Shown here piece after piece: positions 17,017 to 25,862 of a stretch of DNA of 64,000 nucleotides; position 1 is the stretch's first letter, and each line of letters opens with the position of its first letter. The position numbers were made by a program, and so were the translations under genes. Location: assembly GCF_900169365.1 (NCBI RefSeq), contig NZ_FXZH01000011.1, positions 1-64,000 of the forward strand, read 5' to 3'. The notes under the pieces are model-generated. The model searched no databases. It was not told the origin of the DNA and worked only from the letters and a program-made list of their open reading frames with translations. The stretch is from Brevibacterium sp. 239c. GTDB lineage: Bacteria > Actinomycetota > Actinomycetes > Actinomycetales > Brevibacteriaceae.

Positions 17017-18777
17017 ATGTCGACCATCCTCATCGCCAACCGCGGCGAGATCGCTGTCCGCGTCATCCGTGCCTGCGCCGAGCACCGGCACACCTCGGTG
17101 GCCGTCTACGCCGACCAAGATGCCGATGCTCTGCACACTCAGCTGGCGGATGAAGCCTACGGGCTGCCGGGAACCACAGCGGGCGAAACCTACCTCAACA
17201 TCGACGCGATCATCGCCGCAGCCAAGGCATCCGGGGCCGAAGCCGTCCACCCCGGCTACGGATTCCTGTCCGAAAACGCGGACTTCGCCGCCGCCGTCGA
17301 GGCCGCCGGCCTGATCTGGATCGGGCCCACTGCGGAGACGATCACGGCGCTGGGTGACAAGGTCACCGCACGACAACTGGCACAGAAAGTCGGCGCTCCC
17401 CTGGCCCCGGGCATCGACCGTCCCCTCGAGGACGCGAGCGAGGTCGAGGACTTCGCCGCCGAACATGGTCTGCCGATCATCATCAAGGCCGCGCATGGCG
17501 GCGGCGGTCGTGGAATGAAGATCGTCCATGACCTGACCGAAGTAGCCGATGCCTTCGAATCGGCCACCCGCGAGGCCGTGGAGGCTTTCGGTCGGCCCGA
17601 GTGCTTCGTCGAGAAGTACCTCGAACGTCCCCGCCACCTCGAAGTTCAGATCGTCGGCGACGGAGTAGGCCACGTGGTGGCCGTGGGTGATCGTGACTGC
17701 TCGGCCCAGCGCCGCAACCAGAAGCTCATCGAGGAGGCACCCGCCCCGGGGCTGACCGCTGACCAGCGTGAACGTCTGCACCGTTCGGCCGAGGCGATCT
17801 GCGCCGAGGTGAGCTACCGCAGTGCCGGCACCGTCGAGTTCCTGCTCGCCGCCGATGGCACGATGACATTCCTCGAGGTCAACACCCGACTGCAGGTCGA
17901 ACACCCTGTCACCGAGGCGGTGTCCGGGGTCGATCTCGTCGCCGAACAGTTTGGCATCGCCTTCGGCCAGGGACTCTCGCTGGACGTGACCCCGCAGCCG
18001 CGCGGGCATGCGATCGAGCTGCGCATCAACGCCGAGGACCCGGGACGTGGATTCCTGCCCACACCGGGACGCATCGATGTCCTCACCGTGCCCGGCGGTC
18101 CCGGTGTGCGCTGGGATTCCGGAGTCCGCGCCGGTGACACCGTGCAGCCGGCGTTTGACTCCCTCTTCGCCAAGCTCATCGTCCATGGCCCCGATCGGGC
18201 CGGCGCCATCGCCCGCACCATGGTCGCGGCGAAGGAACTCACGGTCCAGGGACCGGCGACGGTTCTGCCGTGTTCGCTGGCGATCCTGACCGATGAGGCG
18301 TTCACCGGTCTCGGCGACGACGGTGTGGCCGGCATTCACACACAATGGATCGAATCCGAGCTGCTGCCGCGCTTCGAGACCCAGGATCGTCCCGCACCCG
18401 TGGCCGGCGCTGATTTGCAGCGCATGGATATCGAAATCGACGGGAAGCTCACCACCATCGGTCTGCCTGCCGGACTGCTGGTCGCCCTCGGTTCGGCCGG
18501 TGGGACCGGTCAGGGCACATCCGCGGCCAACGGTACAGCCACCTCGGCGACGGGAGACGAAGGAAGCGCGGGCGCTGTAACCGCGCCGGTGCCCGGCAGC
18601 CTCGTGGACTATCTGGTCGACGACGGCGCCGAGGTGGCCGAGGGTGACGATGTCGCAGTGCTATCGGCGATGAAGATGGAGACCCGAGTCCAGGCTCCCG
18701 TGGCAGGATCACTCAAGCAGGTCGCGAAGGTCAGCGACGTGGTTGCTGTCGGCGAGGTCATCGCGCGCATCGAGTGA
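17017..18777 (+). CDS. biotin carboxylase / biotin carrier protein fusion
   Basis: A 586-residue protein. Residues 1-445 are a biotin carboxylase (ANRGEIAVRVIRA, HPGYGFLSENADFA, the ATP-grasp glycine loop GGGGRGMK, and EVNTRLQVEHPVTE). Residues 510-586 are a biotinyl domain with the acceptor lysine in AMKMET. No carboxyltransferase is nearby. It is three bases after pxpBC, so it belongs to the operon. Acc-like genes are often linked with pxp genes, and the partner reaction there is unknown. It might serve an acyl-CoA carboxylase encoded elsewhere, or a carboxylation step tied to this pathway. Confidence 0.9.
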   Translation: MSTILIANRGEIAVRVIRACAEHRHTSVAVYADQDADALHTQLADEAYGLPGTTAGETYLNIDAIIAAAKASGAEAVHPGYGFLSENADFAAAVEAAGLIWIGPTAETITALGDKVTARQLAQKVGAPLAPGIDRPLEDASEVEDFAAEHGLPIIIKAAHGGGGRGMKIVHDLTEVADAFESATREAVEAFGRPECFVEKYLERPRHLEVQIVGDGVGHVVAVGDRDCSAQRRNQKLIEEAPAPGLTADQRERLHRSAEAICAEVSYRSAGTVEFLLAADGTMTFLEVNTRLQVEHPVTEAVSGVDLVAEQFGIAFGQGLSLDVTPQPRGHAIELRINAEDPGRGFLPTPGRIDVLTVPGGPGVRWDSGVRAGDTVQPAFDSLFAKLIVHGPDRAGAIARTMVAAKELTVQGPATVLPCSLAILTDEAFTGLGDDGVAGIHTQWIESELLPRFETQDRPAPVAGADLQRMDIEIDGKLTTIGLPAGLLVALGSAGGTGQGTSAANGTATSATGDEGSAGAVTAPVPGSLVDYLVDDGAEVAEGDDVAVLSAMKMETRVQAPVAGSLKQVAKVSDVVAVGEVIARIE

Positions 18778-18861
18778 GCATGATCTGTGTCGGGGTCTCG
18801 GACTAGAGTAGTCACTGAACTGAGAACCTCGGAGATGTTCCGAACGAGAAGAGGAGACCCT

Positions 18862-19335
18862 ATGCCACGTCTGTCAGTCGGCGACACCGCCCCGGATTTC
18901 ACCCTGAGCAACCAGGACGGCAAGTCCGTGACCTTGAGCAAATTCAAGGGACAGCGAGTTGTCGTCTACTTCTACCCCGCCGCCATGACCCCCGGCTGCA
19001 CCACCGAGGCCTGCGACTTCCGTGATTCGCTCTCGGCACTATCGGCCGCTGGCCTCGTCGTCCTGGGCATTTCCCCGGACAAGCCGGAGAAGCTGAAGAA
19101 GTTCGCTGAGAAGGAAAGCCTGAACTTCGATCTCCTCTCCGATCCCGACAAGACCATGATGGAAGAGTGGGGTGCCTTCGGCGAGAAGAAGAACTACGGC
19201 AAGGTCGTCCAGGGCGTCATCCGCTCGACGCTCGTCATCGACGCCGAAGGCAATGTGGAACTGGCCCAGTACAACGTCAAGGCCACTGGTCACGTTGCCC
19301 GTGTGCGCAAAGCACTGGGAATCGACGCTGCCTGA
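18862..19335 (+). CDS. bcp: thioredoxin-dependent peroxiredoxin, BCP type
   Basis: A 157-residue atypical 2-Cys peroxiredoxin. The peroxidatic Cys46 is in the TPGCT motif and the resolving Cys51 is five residues on (CTTEAC), as in bacterioferritin comigratory protein. It reduces hydrogen peroxide and organic hydroperoxides in the cytoplasm using thioredoxin. The ATG has GAGGAG upstream. The in-frame upstream extension was rejected because it lacks a ribosome binding site. It is monocistronic, with tRNA-Leu next. Confidence 0.93.
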   Translation: MPRLSVGDTAPDFTLSNQDGKSVTLSKFKGQRVVVYFYPAAMTPGCTTEACDFRDSLSALSAAGLVVLGISPDKPEKLKKFAEKESLNFDLLSDPDKTMMEEWGAFGEKKNYGKVVQGVIRSTLVIDAEGNVELAQYNVKATGHVARVRKALGIDAA

Positions 19336-19399
19336 TCTCCAGCGCCGCGTGATCGTTTTCAGCAACTCGCCCTCGCCCTGCTAATCTTGGGAACGACGC

Positions 19400-19481
<82 letters not shown>

Positions 19482-19495
19482 CACAGCGGAAAACG

Positions 19496-19536
19496 GCCTC
19501 TGGTTCGGGAGACATCCTCCCGGCCAGGGGCTTTTT
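19496..19536 (+). terminator. terminator after tRNA-Leu
   Basis: GCCTCTGG...CGGGA hairpin arms pair with TCCCG...CCAGGGGC, and TTTTT follows. Confidence 0.75.
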
Positions 19537-19615
19537 CACATACTCTTGCAGTACATGTCGCCTTTCAGCGCTCACATGTCACCCCGCAGAACTATGAGGA
19601 AAGGTACGGACAGTC

Positions 19616-20080
19616 ATGGCAGATTCGTCGACCACTTCCGTTCGCCCTGTTGAACCGACAGACGAGGCTCACTGGCGTGAGCTCTTCCGCGGCTACCGCG
19701 AGTTCTATCACCTGCCGGAATCCGAGGACATCGTCTCCCGGGTGTGGGGCTGGCTCATGGACACAGCACACGAGTGCCAAGGCCTGGTCGCCGAGGCGGA
19801 TGGCCGTATCGTCGCAATCGCGGACTTCCGGAGATTCTCGCGTCCGTCGACCGGCACGGTCGGTCTCTGGCTCGATGACCTCTTCACCGATCCCGAGGCT
19901 CGCGGAACGGGATCCGGACGCGCGCTCATCGCCCGTCTCAAGGAGATCGCCGCGGACGAGGGTCGTTCGGTCGTCCGCTGGATCACTGCCGACGACAATG
20001 CTCAAGCTCAGGTCCTCTATGACAAGGTGGCGACGAAGACCAACTGGCTCACCTACGACGCGAAGCCGAAGGGTCTGTGA
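19616..20080 (+). CDS. GNAT-family N-acetyltransferase
   Basis: A 154-residue acetyltransferase with the GNAT core. LWLDDLFTDPEARGTGSGRALIARL gives the acetyl-CoA loop (RGTGSG), followed by the RWITADDNAQAQVLYDKVATK helix of motif B and the Tyr general-acid region. Substrate unknown; the size and the WLTYDAK end fit small-molecule acetyltransferases. AGGAAAGG precedes the ATG. Its 3' end overlaps the tail of the convergent MerR gene by about 30 bases. Confidence 0.88.
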   Translation: MADSSTTSVRPVEPTDEAHWRELFRGYREFYHLPESEDIVSRVWGWLMDTAHECQGLVAEADGRIVAIADFRRFSRPSTGTVGLWLDDLFTDPEARGTGSGRALIARLKEIAADEGRSVVRWITADDNAQAQVLYDKVATKTNWLTYDAKPKGL

Positions 20081-20726
20081 CGTCCTGGGCGAAGTGCTCT
20101 TGAGCGAAATGCTGCTGAGCCAGGAGAACCAGCGCCTCGAGAAGCGGACGTCGCAGGACGCTGCCCAGCACAACGCCGCGCACCTTCTCCTCCAGCCCTT
20201 CCACCTCATCGATGGTCTCGAGATCGATTCGCCCCACACGTTCCGCTGACTCTGCGTAGTCACCGAGGCGATCGAGGATGACAGCGAGCCCTTCTTGGTC
20301 AAGCTCATCGACGGCATTCACCGCCGCACGATAGGCCGGCGAGGTCCGTTCGCAACGCCATCCCCGTTCGGCGATTACGCGATCGAGCACTTCTGAGATC
20401 TTAACATCTGCCTGTGTGGCTCCCTCTTGCGCACCATCGCCGAGGAGAACGTCCTGAGCCACGGCCATGGCGTCGATGACCGTCGGCTCTCCGCTCACTG
20501 CTGCCACCACCTCACCAACCTTTGACAGCGGCAGTCCGGCCACCGCGGTCAGGGCACGGACCAAGCGAAGTCTTTCCAGATGAGCATCGCTGTAGACCGC
20601 CTGATTCACACTGGTGCGTCTGCCCTGCTGCAACAGCCCCTCCCTCAGGTAGTACTTGATCGTGGGCACGCTCAGCTCCGAACGTCGCGCCAGTTCGGCC
20701 ATGCGCATCTCGCTCGCTTCCGCCAT
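20049..20726 (-). CDS. MerR-family regulator
   Basis: A 225-residue regulator with an N-terminal MerR winged helix (MRMAELARRSELSVPTIKYYLREGLL, then a wing ending in YSDAHLERLRLVRAL) and a long helical C-terminal domain for effector sensing. There are no conserved cysteines, so a metal effector is unlikely. It is divergent from the DUF1772-like gene at 20813. The promoter between them has a dyad in an over-long spacer, the classic MerR arrangement. It probably controls that gene. Confidence 0.87.
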   Translation of the reverse strand: MAEASEMRMAELARRSELSVPTIKYYLREGLLQQGRRTSVNQAVYSDAHLERLRLVRALTAVAGLPLSKVGEVVAAVSGEPTVIDAMAVAQDVLLGDGAQEGATQADVKISEVLDRVIAERGWRCERTSPAYRAAVNAVDELDQEGLAVILDRLGDYAESAERVGRIDLETIDEVEGLEEKVRGVVLGSVLRRPLLEALVLLAQQHFAQEHFAQDVTDPSASRRR

Positions 20727-20745
20727 ACGAATCTCCTTCGGGGTA

Positions 20746-20788
20746 TTGCACTTCCAGTGCAGATACTACTACTATCCATTATAGATAG
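20746..20788 (+). promoter_or_regulatory. MerR-type promoter with dyad in spacer
   Basis: TTGCAC (20746-20751) and TACTAT (20770-20775) are 18 bases apart. A GCACT-N3-AGTGC dyad (20748-20760) overlaps the -35 and spacer, and a second dyad CTATC-N7-GATAG lies at 20772-20788. Confidence 0.45.
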
Positions 20789-20812
20789 TTCCACTACCCA
20801 TTAGGAGATATC

Positions 20813-21253
20813 GTGGACATCCTCGAAATCGCGGCCATCCTGGTCATCGGATTCGTCGGTTCGGCAGAATTCGGCTCAGCAACCCTCGTCCACCCGGTCA
20901 TTCGCAGACTGGAAACCGAAGACCAGCTGACGTTCGAAAAGGGGCTACTCAAGACCTTCGGACGCGTCATGCCCATCGGGATGACAATTGCAACCGCCCT
21001 CGGAATCGTCGTCGCGATCAACGACCCCTCGGCATGGCTTGCCTTCGCGGCCATCAGCCTCAGCATCGCGCTCATCGTCACGATCATCGGCAATTTTCCG
21101 ATCAACCTGCGCACCGGTCGCATCACCGAGAAGACGGCACCGAAGGGTTTCGTCGCCATGCGCCGTCGCTGGGACGCCTTCCAGATCGCGCGAGCATCAC
21201 TGCAGCTCATCGGGTTCATTCTCGCCACAATCGGCATCGTCGGTGGGCCGTGA
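20813..21253 (+). CDS. DUF1772-like membrane protein
   Basis: A 146-residue protein from a GTG start behind TAGGAG. It has four membrane helices (about residues 5-22, 52-68, 75-95, 124-143). The helix-1 pattern, conserved His in LVHPVI, the NFPIN motif after helix 3 and the late Trp (RRWDAFQIAR) match DUF1772/anthrone-oxygenase-like proteins. The role is not established in bacteria. It is paired with the divergent MerR gene. Confidence 0.7.
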   Translation: MDILEIAAILVIGFVGSAEFGSATLVHPVIRRLETEDQLTFEKGLLKTFGRVMPIGMTIATALGIVVAINDPSAWLAFAAISLSIALIVTIIGNFPINLRTGRITEKTAPKGFVAMRRRWDAFQIARASLQLIGFILATIGIVGGP

Positions 21254-21272
21254 TTGGAAAGCGGCCTAGTGC

Positions 21273-21794
21273 TCAGCTCATGCAATGACGCAGCTCCTCG
21301 GCGGCCTCGGCCTCGAGCAACAGACCATTGACAAGTGTTCTGCTGTTGACCGCGAAATCTTTTTGCGCGAAGTAGCGAGCGACCTCCAGAAGCGCCGCCC
21401 GCTCAGGGACGAGAGCCAACCCTCGCGGCTCAGCGATGTCCTGGCCGTGGACTATCACCTCGCCGAGGCATGCCGGATAGTCCTTTGTCGGAGCAATCGT
21501 GATAGTGGTCGAGTCGCGGAAGTTCGCGAGAGTCTCTTCAGGGGTGCGCCCCTGGTATCGCGACAGCAGGCGAGCATTGTGCTCAGCTGGGTTGAATCCG
21601 GCGGCGACGATGCTGCGAATCCATGCCCACCTGCCGGTATTCGCAGCGGCACTGAGATGAGCAACCACCTGCTCGACACTCCAATCAGATCACAGCGACT
21701 GCACCTGCAACTGGTCTGCGGCGAGGCCGTCAAGGAGACTCACGAGGCGAGCGCGTTCGGCATGGATGAGCGTCCAATAATCTGATTGCCTCAC
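21273..21794 (-). pseudogene. mycothiol-dependent maleylpyruvate isomerase-like protein, broken by TGA
   Basis: Read from a GTG at 21794, the chain begins VRQSDYWTLIHAERARLV and continues in the same frame to 21273. It is interrupted by one in-frame TGA at 21690-21692, where relatives have a Cys or Trp before the conserved WSVEQVVAHL. Ahead of and behind the stop it matches the TIGR03083 DinB-like family (GEVIVHGQDI holds a metal-type His). One base change would restore it, so this may be a recent mutation or a sequencing error. Confidence 0.7.
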
Positions 21795-21816
21795 AGCGGG
21801 CGCCTCAGTGTCATGA

Positions 21817-22572
21817 TCAGTGGCCGAGGCCGACGAACATCTCTCGACGCAGTGCGTCGACGTGAACGCGTGCGATATCGACGGCCGCCATCGGATCGTG
21901 GGCGCGAAAGGCTGCAACGAGCCGGGCATGATGGTCGCGTCCCTCATCGAGCTGTTCCTGCGGATAGGGGACGAAGTACTTGGTCAGCGCCTCATAGCAG
22001 GCGAGATAGGTGGGCACTTCCGGAAGGTCGCTGATCTCGGCACACAGGCGGTGGAAGCGAGTATCGGGGATGTGGTGCTCGTGCCAATCGGCGGCGTTCT
22101 TCGACTGCAGAATGAGGTCGTCGAGTTCATCGCACTGCGTCGCTGTCGCTCGCTGTGCGGCTGCAACGACGATCGCGCTCTCCATCAGGCTGCGTTGATC
22201 GATGAGCCGAAGAATCGCCTGCTCGTCGGCCCGATAGGCCGTGACCGAGGAATCATTGAGCGCCGGCGGATCGTCGGCGACGAAGGTTCCACCCCCGCGT
22301 CCGCGGCGGCGCACCAGGACTCCGTCGTCGACCAGGCTCTCCAGGGCACGGCGAGCAGTGATGTGGCTGACTTCGAGGCCCCCTGCGATGTGTTCGGTCC
22401 GAGGCAGCTTGCTTCCCGGCGCCAGCAGCGCGTGCTCGATGGACAGGAGAACTCGAGCCCGGACGGTGTCAACGGCTGAGAGCCGTGTGACCGCAGCAGA
22501 CCCCGGAGCCGTGAACAGAGCCTGGTCGACCTCGTGAGTCTTCCGGTTCGCACGTGAGTTTTTTCCCGCCAT
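21817..22572 (-). CDS. GntR/FadR-family regulator of the nitrilase operon
   Basis: A 251-residue regulator. After an unusual 35-residue basic N-terminal extension comes the winged HTH (LPRTEHIAGGLEVSHITARRALESLVDDGVLVRRRGRGGGTFV), then an FCD-type helical domain (DTRFHRLCAEIS). It is divergent from the nitrilase gene. A TGTTCA-N3-TGAACA palindrome covers the start point of that promoter, so repression relieved by an amine, amide or nitrile-derived ligand is likely. The ligand is unknown. Confidence 0.87.
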   Translation of the reverse strand: MAGKNSRANRKTHEVDQALFTAPGSAAVTRLSAVDTVRARVLLSIEHALLAPGSKLPRTEHIAGGLEVSHITARRALESLVDDGVLVRRRGRGGGTFVADDPPALNDSSVTAYRADEQAILRLIDQRSLMESAIVVAAAQRATATQCDELDDLILQSKNAADWHEHHIPDTRFHRLCAEISDLPEVPTYLACYEALTKYFVPYPQEQLDEGRDHHARLVAAFRAHDPMAAVDIARVHVDALRREMFVGLGH

Positions 22573-22575
22573 GTG

Positions 22576-22618
22576 TTGAGTCTATCGGCTCACAAGTTTA
22601 TAGTGTTCAAAATGAACA
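22576..22618 (+). promoter_or_regulatory. nitrilase promoter with GntR operator
   Basis: TTGAGT (22576) and TATAGT (22599) are 17 bases apart. The perfect palindrome TGTTCA-AAA-TGAACA (22604-22618) sits on the expected start point. This is a good repressor site next to the divergent GntR gene. Confidence 0.65.
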
Positions 22619-22643
22619 GTTATGTTGAGCGAAGGAGCTGCCA

Positions 22644-23528
22644 GTGCCACAGAGAGAACTGAGTGTCGGACTTGCTCAGCGCGCCCCGCTCCACGGCTCG
22701 AACGCGCTGGCCGAGCTGCACGCGGACGTCGAACGCACGCTCGCACTCCATCCTGAGCTCGACATGCTCGTCTATCCGGAGCTCCACCTCCAGGGAGTCG
22801 ATCACCTTCCGAATGATGAACAGCCGGCCGCGCTGTCACTGATGGCAACGCCCCTCGATGACCCCTTTGTGGCGAGGATCGGTGAAGTCGCCGCAGAGTT
22901 CGGCATCTGGCTGTGCCCGGGAAGCATCGGCGAGGACGACGGCCCCGATGGGCAGTACAACACTCAGCTGCTCTTCTCCCCCCACGGCAGACTGACCGCC
23001 AGCTATCGCAAGATGTTTCCGTGGCGGCCCTTCGAACCACACCGGCCCGGCACGGAATTCGTCGTCGCCCCGATCGATGGTCACGGCGTCCTCGGTCTGT
23101 CGAACTGCTATGACGCCTGGTTCCCCGAACACTCTCGCCACCTGGCGTGGATGGGCGCCGACGCGATCATCAACATCGTCAAGACGACCAGCCAAGACCG
23201 CAACCAGGAACTCGTCCTCGCCCGCGCCAATGCGATCGTCAATCAGGTCTACATGCTCAGCGTCAACTGTGCCGAACCTGTTGGTCGTGGCCACAGCATC
23301 GCCGTCGACCCCGAAGGGCATGTCCTCGCCGAGGCTGGACCGGGTGAAGACACCCTCATCGTTGACATGGATCCAGGCCACATCCAACGGGTACGAGCTC
23401 GGGGAACGGCTGGCACCAACCGAATCTGGTCGCAGTTCACCCCAGAAGACGCACCGATCCCACTGCCGCTCTATGCCGGTCACATCGAACCCAAGCGGTG
23501 GTCGCCCCACTATCGCGGCCACGACTGA
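22644..23528 (+). CDS. carbon-nitrogen hydrolase (nitrilase superfamily)
   Basis: A 294-residue cytoplasmic hydrolase with the nitrilase triad: Glu in LVYPELHLQG (about 45), Lys in SYRKMFPWRP (about 118) and Cys in LSNCYDAWFPE (about 154). The second glutamate region (RPGTEFVV) is also present. Such enzymes cleave amides, N-carbamoyl groups or nitriles. It has a GTG start with GAAGGAG upstream. It is followed by an APC permease, so the pair probably imports and hydrolyses an amide or ureido compound. Substrate unknown. Confidence 0.88.
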   Translation: MPQRELSVGLAQRAPLHGSNALAELHADVERTLALHPELDMLVYPELHLQGVDHLPNDEQPAALSLMATPLDDPFVARIGEVAAEFGIWLCPGSIGEDDGPDGQYNTQLLFSPHGRLTASYRKMFPWRPFEPHRPGTEFVVAPIDGHGVLGLSNCYDAWFPEHSRHLAWMGADAIINIVKTTSQDRNQELVLARANAIVNQVYMLSVNCAEPVGRGHSIAVDPEGHVLAEAGPGEDTLIVDMDPGHIQRVRARGTAGTNRIWSQFTPEDAPIPLPLYAGHIEPKRWSPHYRGHD

Positions 23529-23616
23529 CCCAAAGTTCAGCCTCAGCGCAGAATCCCGATCAACCGGCGGACCGCCTCGGCGGCTCTATGTCATCACTGA
23601 GAACAATGGAGTAATC

Positions 23617-24972
23617 ATGTCAGACACGCTCACGCTCAAACGGACCCTCAAGCTGCCCTCGCTCGTCATCTTCGGCCTCGCGTATCTCACGCCGCTGATC
23701 GTGCTGGGGATCTTCGGCGTCATCGCCTCCGAGACCGGCGGCGCAAGTGCCAGCGCCTACCTGCTCGCCCTTGTCGCCATGCTCTTCACCGCCAACAGCT
23801 ATGGGCGCATGGCCGCGGCCTTTCCTGTCGCCGGGTCCGCGTACACCTATGTTCGCAAGACCATCGATGGAAGGGTCGGATTCCTCGTCGGGTGGGCCAC
23901 CATGCTCGACTACCTGTTCCTGCCGATGGTCATCTGGCTCATCGGAGGTTCGTACCTGCAGGCGCAGTTCCCCGGGGTGCCGATGGCCGTGTGGATCATT
24001 GGGTTCATCATCCTCACCACTGTGCTGAATATCGTGGGGATCAAGGTCGCCGACCGTGTCAATCTCATCCTCATGTCATTCCAGATCCTCATCATCGCAT
24101 TCTTCGTGGTTCTGTCGCTGGCCGACGTCTTCGGCACGCACGGTGCGACCGGGCTCTTCAGCGCCACACCATTCACCGGCGTCAATTCGAGCCTCGTTGC
24201 GATCGGCGGCGGTGCTGCGATCGCCGCGTATTCATTCCTCGGCTTCGACGCGGTGACCACGTTCACCGAGGAGACAATCGACCCCCGGCGCACCGTTCCC
24301 AAGGCGATCATGCTCATCGCGGTCATCGGCGGCGGCATCTTCGTCGTCGTCGCCTACGCTGTGCAGCTGGTCCATCCCGGTGGAGTGTTCGAGAACTCCG
24401 ACGCCGCGGCATTCGAGATCGCGCGCAGGATCGGCGGTCACCTCTTCGGTGCCATCTTCCTTGCCGCCCTCGTCATCGCTCAGTTCACCTCGGGAATCGC
24501 GGCTCAGGCGGCTGGCAGCCGTCTCCTCTATGCGATGGGGCGTGACGGTGTGCTGCCGCGACGCTTCTTCGGCAAGCTCAGCCCGCGCTTCCACACCCCG
24601 GTGCTCTCCCTGCTGGCGATTGCCGTCATCGGCCTCATCGCCATCTTCATGAACGTCGCCACCTCGACGTCGTTCATCAACTTCGGCGCATTCCTCGCCT
24701 TCATCATGGTCAACGTCTCTGTCATCGTCCACTGGGCCAAAGAGCGTCAGGCTGGTCGCCGCCACGGAATCCTGCTCAATCTGATCTGCCCTATCATCGG
24801 CGTCATCGTCATCGCCTTCCTGCTCACCCAGCTCGATGTCCACGCGGTCACCTTGGGTGGCAGCTGGCTTGTCATCGGAGCCGTGATTCTCGCCTTCACC
24901 ACGAAGGGATTCCGAACTCAGCCCTCCGAGCTCGCCCTCGATGAGGTGGAGTTGGCCGAATCTGAGCAGTGA
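23617..24972 (+). CDS. APC-family amino acid/amine permease
   Basis: A 451-residue transporter with twelve predicted membrane helices. The family pattern is clear: LPSLVIFGLAYLTPLIVLG in helix 1 with the unwound Gly region, GSAYTYVRK after helix 2, and GFDAVTTFTEETIDPRRTVPKAI between helices 6 and 7. It likely imports an amino acid or amine by proton coupling. It is 88 bases after the nitrilase and probably in the same GntR-controlled unit. The ATG was chosen for the matching N-terminus; the long upstream frame overlaps the nitrilase. Confidence 0.9.
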   Translation: MSDTLTLKRTLKLPSLVIFGLAYLTPLIVLGIFGVIASETGGASASAYLLALVAMLFTANSYGRMAAAFPVAGSAYTYVRKTIDGRVGFLVGWATMLDYLFLPMVIWLIGGSYLQAQFPGVPMAVWIIGFIILTTVLNIVGIKVADRVNLILMSFQILIIAFFVVLSLADVFGTHGATGLFSATPFTGVNSSLVAIGGGAAIAAYSFLGFDAVTTFTEETIDPRRTVPKAIMLIAVIGGGIFVVVAYAVQLVHPGGVFENSDAAAFEIARRIGGHLFGAIFLAALVIAQFTSGIAAQAAGSRLLYAMGRDGVLPRRFFGKLSPRFHTPVLSLLAIAVIGLIAIFMNVATSTSFINFGAFLAFIMVNVSVIVHWAKERQAGRRHGILLNLICPIIGVIVIAFLLTQLDVHAVTLGGSWLVIGAVILAFTTKGFRTQPSELALDEVELAESEQ

Positions 24973-24991
24973 TGCCTTCGCCCCGCCGAGG

Positions 24992-25180
24992 TCACCTGGA
25001 CCGGCGCCGAGTCAGCAGCGCACCTGCACCGCAGGCAACGGCAATACCGAAAAACACCCAGCTGGACCAGATATGCCTGGGAGAGGCCATGTCGAACAGG
25101 CCAGGTATCAAGAGGATGAAAATCCCGGCGGAGACCGCAAGACCGATGATGAATCCAACCACTGCATACTGCTTAGACAT
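24992..25180 (-). CDS. small two-helix membrane protein
   Basis: A 62-residue protein with two hydrophobic segments (residues 6-27 and 40-57) and a basic end (LLTRRRSR). AGAGGG precedes the ATG. It is convergent with the permease. I see no known family. The 210 bases between it and 25392 hold nothing that I can name. Confidence 0.6.
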   Translation of the reverse strand: MSKQYAVVGFIIGLAVSAGIFILLIPGLFDMASPRHIWSSWVFFGIAVACGAGALLTRRRSR

Positions 25181-25391
25181 ATTGCCCTCTTCTCGAGTTG
25201 AAGCAACGGCTGACGATCATTTTACTCACGAACACCCAAAGAGTTCTTTACCCTTCGTGATCGCCGACGCGTTGTCTATGGGCAGAACTCCACGGAATAC
25301 GACTGCGGATGCGAAGGGGCGCCGAACCGAGCTCTCGGAGCCAGCCATCGACGAGGTGGCGGCAGTCGAATCCTTTCAGTGATCTCTGCGC

Positions 25392-25862
25392 CTATGTGTG
25401 TGGCCACTGTGCGTACATCAGCCGAAACCGTTCGCACACAACGAGCATGTCCTCGCTGAACCCATCGGCACCCCGACCGTGCTCGCGCCAGAATTCCTCG
25501 TTGATCTCGTGCCAGGCTGCGAGAGTTCGATCTCCTTCACCTTCGGAGCGCGCATGCTCGGCGCTGACCTCGGTGAACGGCACGATTTCAACCGCCGTGG
25601 TGACGATGACGGCTCGTGGCTGATCTCTGCCATCGAGAATCACGCTGGCCTGACCGACCTTCGGAACCGCCTCACCATCAGCCAGCAAATCCTGCATTGC
25701 GGCTGCGGTTCCCGTCTTCACCCCTTCTAGGACAAGCGCCAACAGTTCGTCGGCCTGTGATTCAGTCGCACCGATCGCCCACGCTTCCGGTACAGCTTCG
25801 GGAAGGGTCGGCACCGCACGTCGCGCATTCGTCCAGAATCGTTCGAGAATTGCGTCAGTCAT
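25392..25862 (-). CDS. ASCH domain protein
   Basis: A 156-residue protein of the stand-alone ASCH type. It shows LALVLEGVKTGTAAAM (the conserved GxKTGT loop), GQASVILDGRDQPRAVIVTT, and the late WHEINEEFWREHG. These proteins have a PUA-like fold; some (YqfB) hydrolyse N4-acetylcytidine, and others bind RNA. It overlaps the upstream HAD gene by four bases, so the two are co-translated. A second ASCH domain in this window is fused to a deaminase at 9522. Confidence 0.85.
   Translation of the reverse strand: MTDAILERFWTNARRAVPTLPEAVPEAWAIGATESQADELLALVLEGVKTGTAAAMQDLLADGEAVPKVGQASVILDGRDQPRAVIVTTAVEIVPFTEVSAEHARSEGEGDRTLAAWHEINEEFWREHGRGADGFSEDMLVVCERFRLMYAQWPHT

Noticed and set aside
16984..18345. 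453-codon minus-strand frame
   Set aside because: Antisense shadow of the biotin carboxylase gene, without start signals.
20746..20788. Possible CRISPR or tandem repeat, from the repeated TACTACTACT
   Set aside because: It is a short AT-rich promoter stretch; no repeat-spacer pattern exists here or elsewhere in the window.
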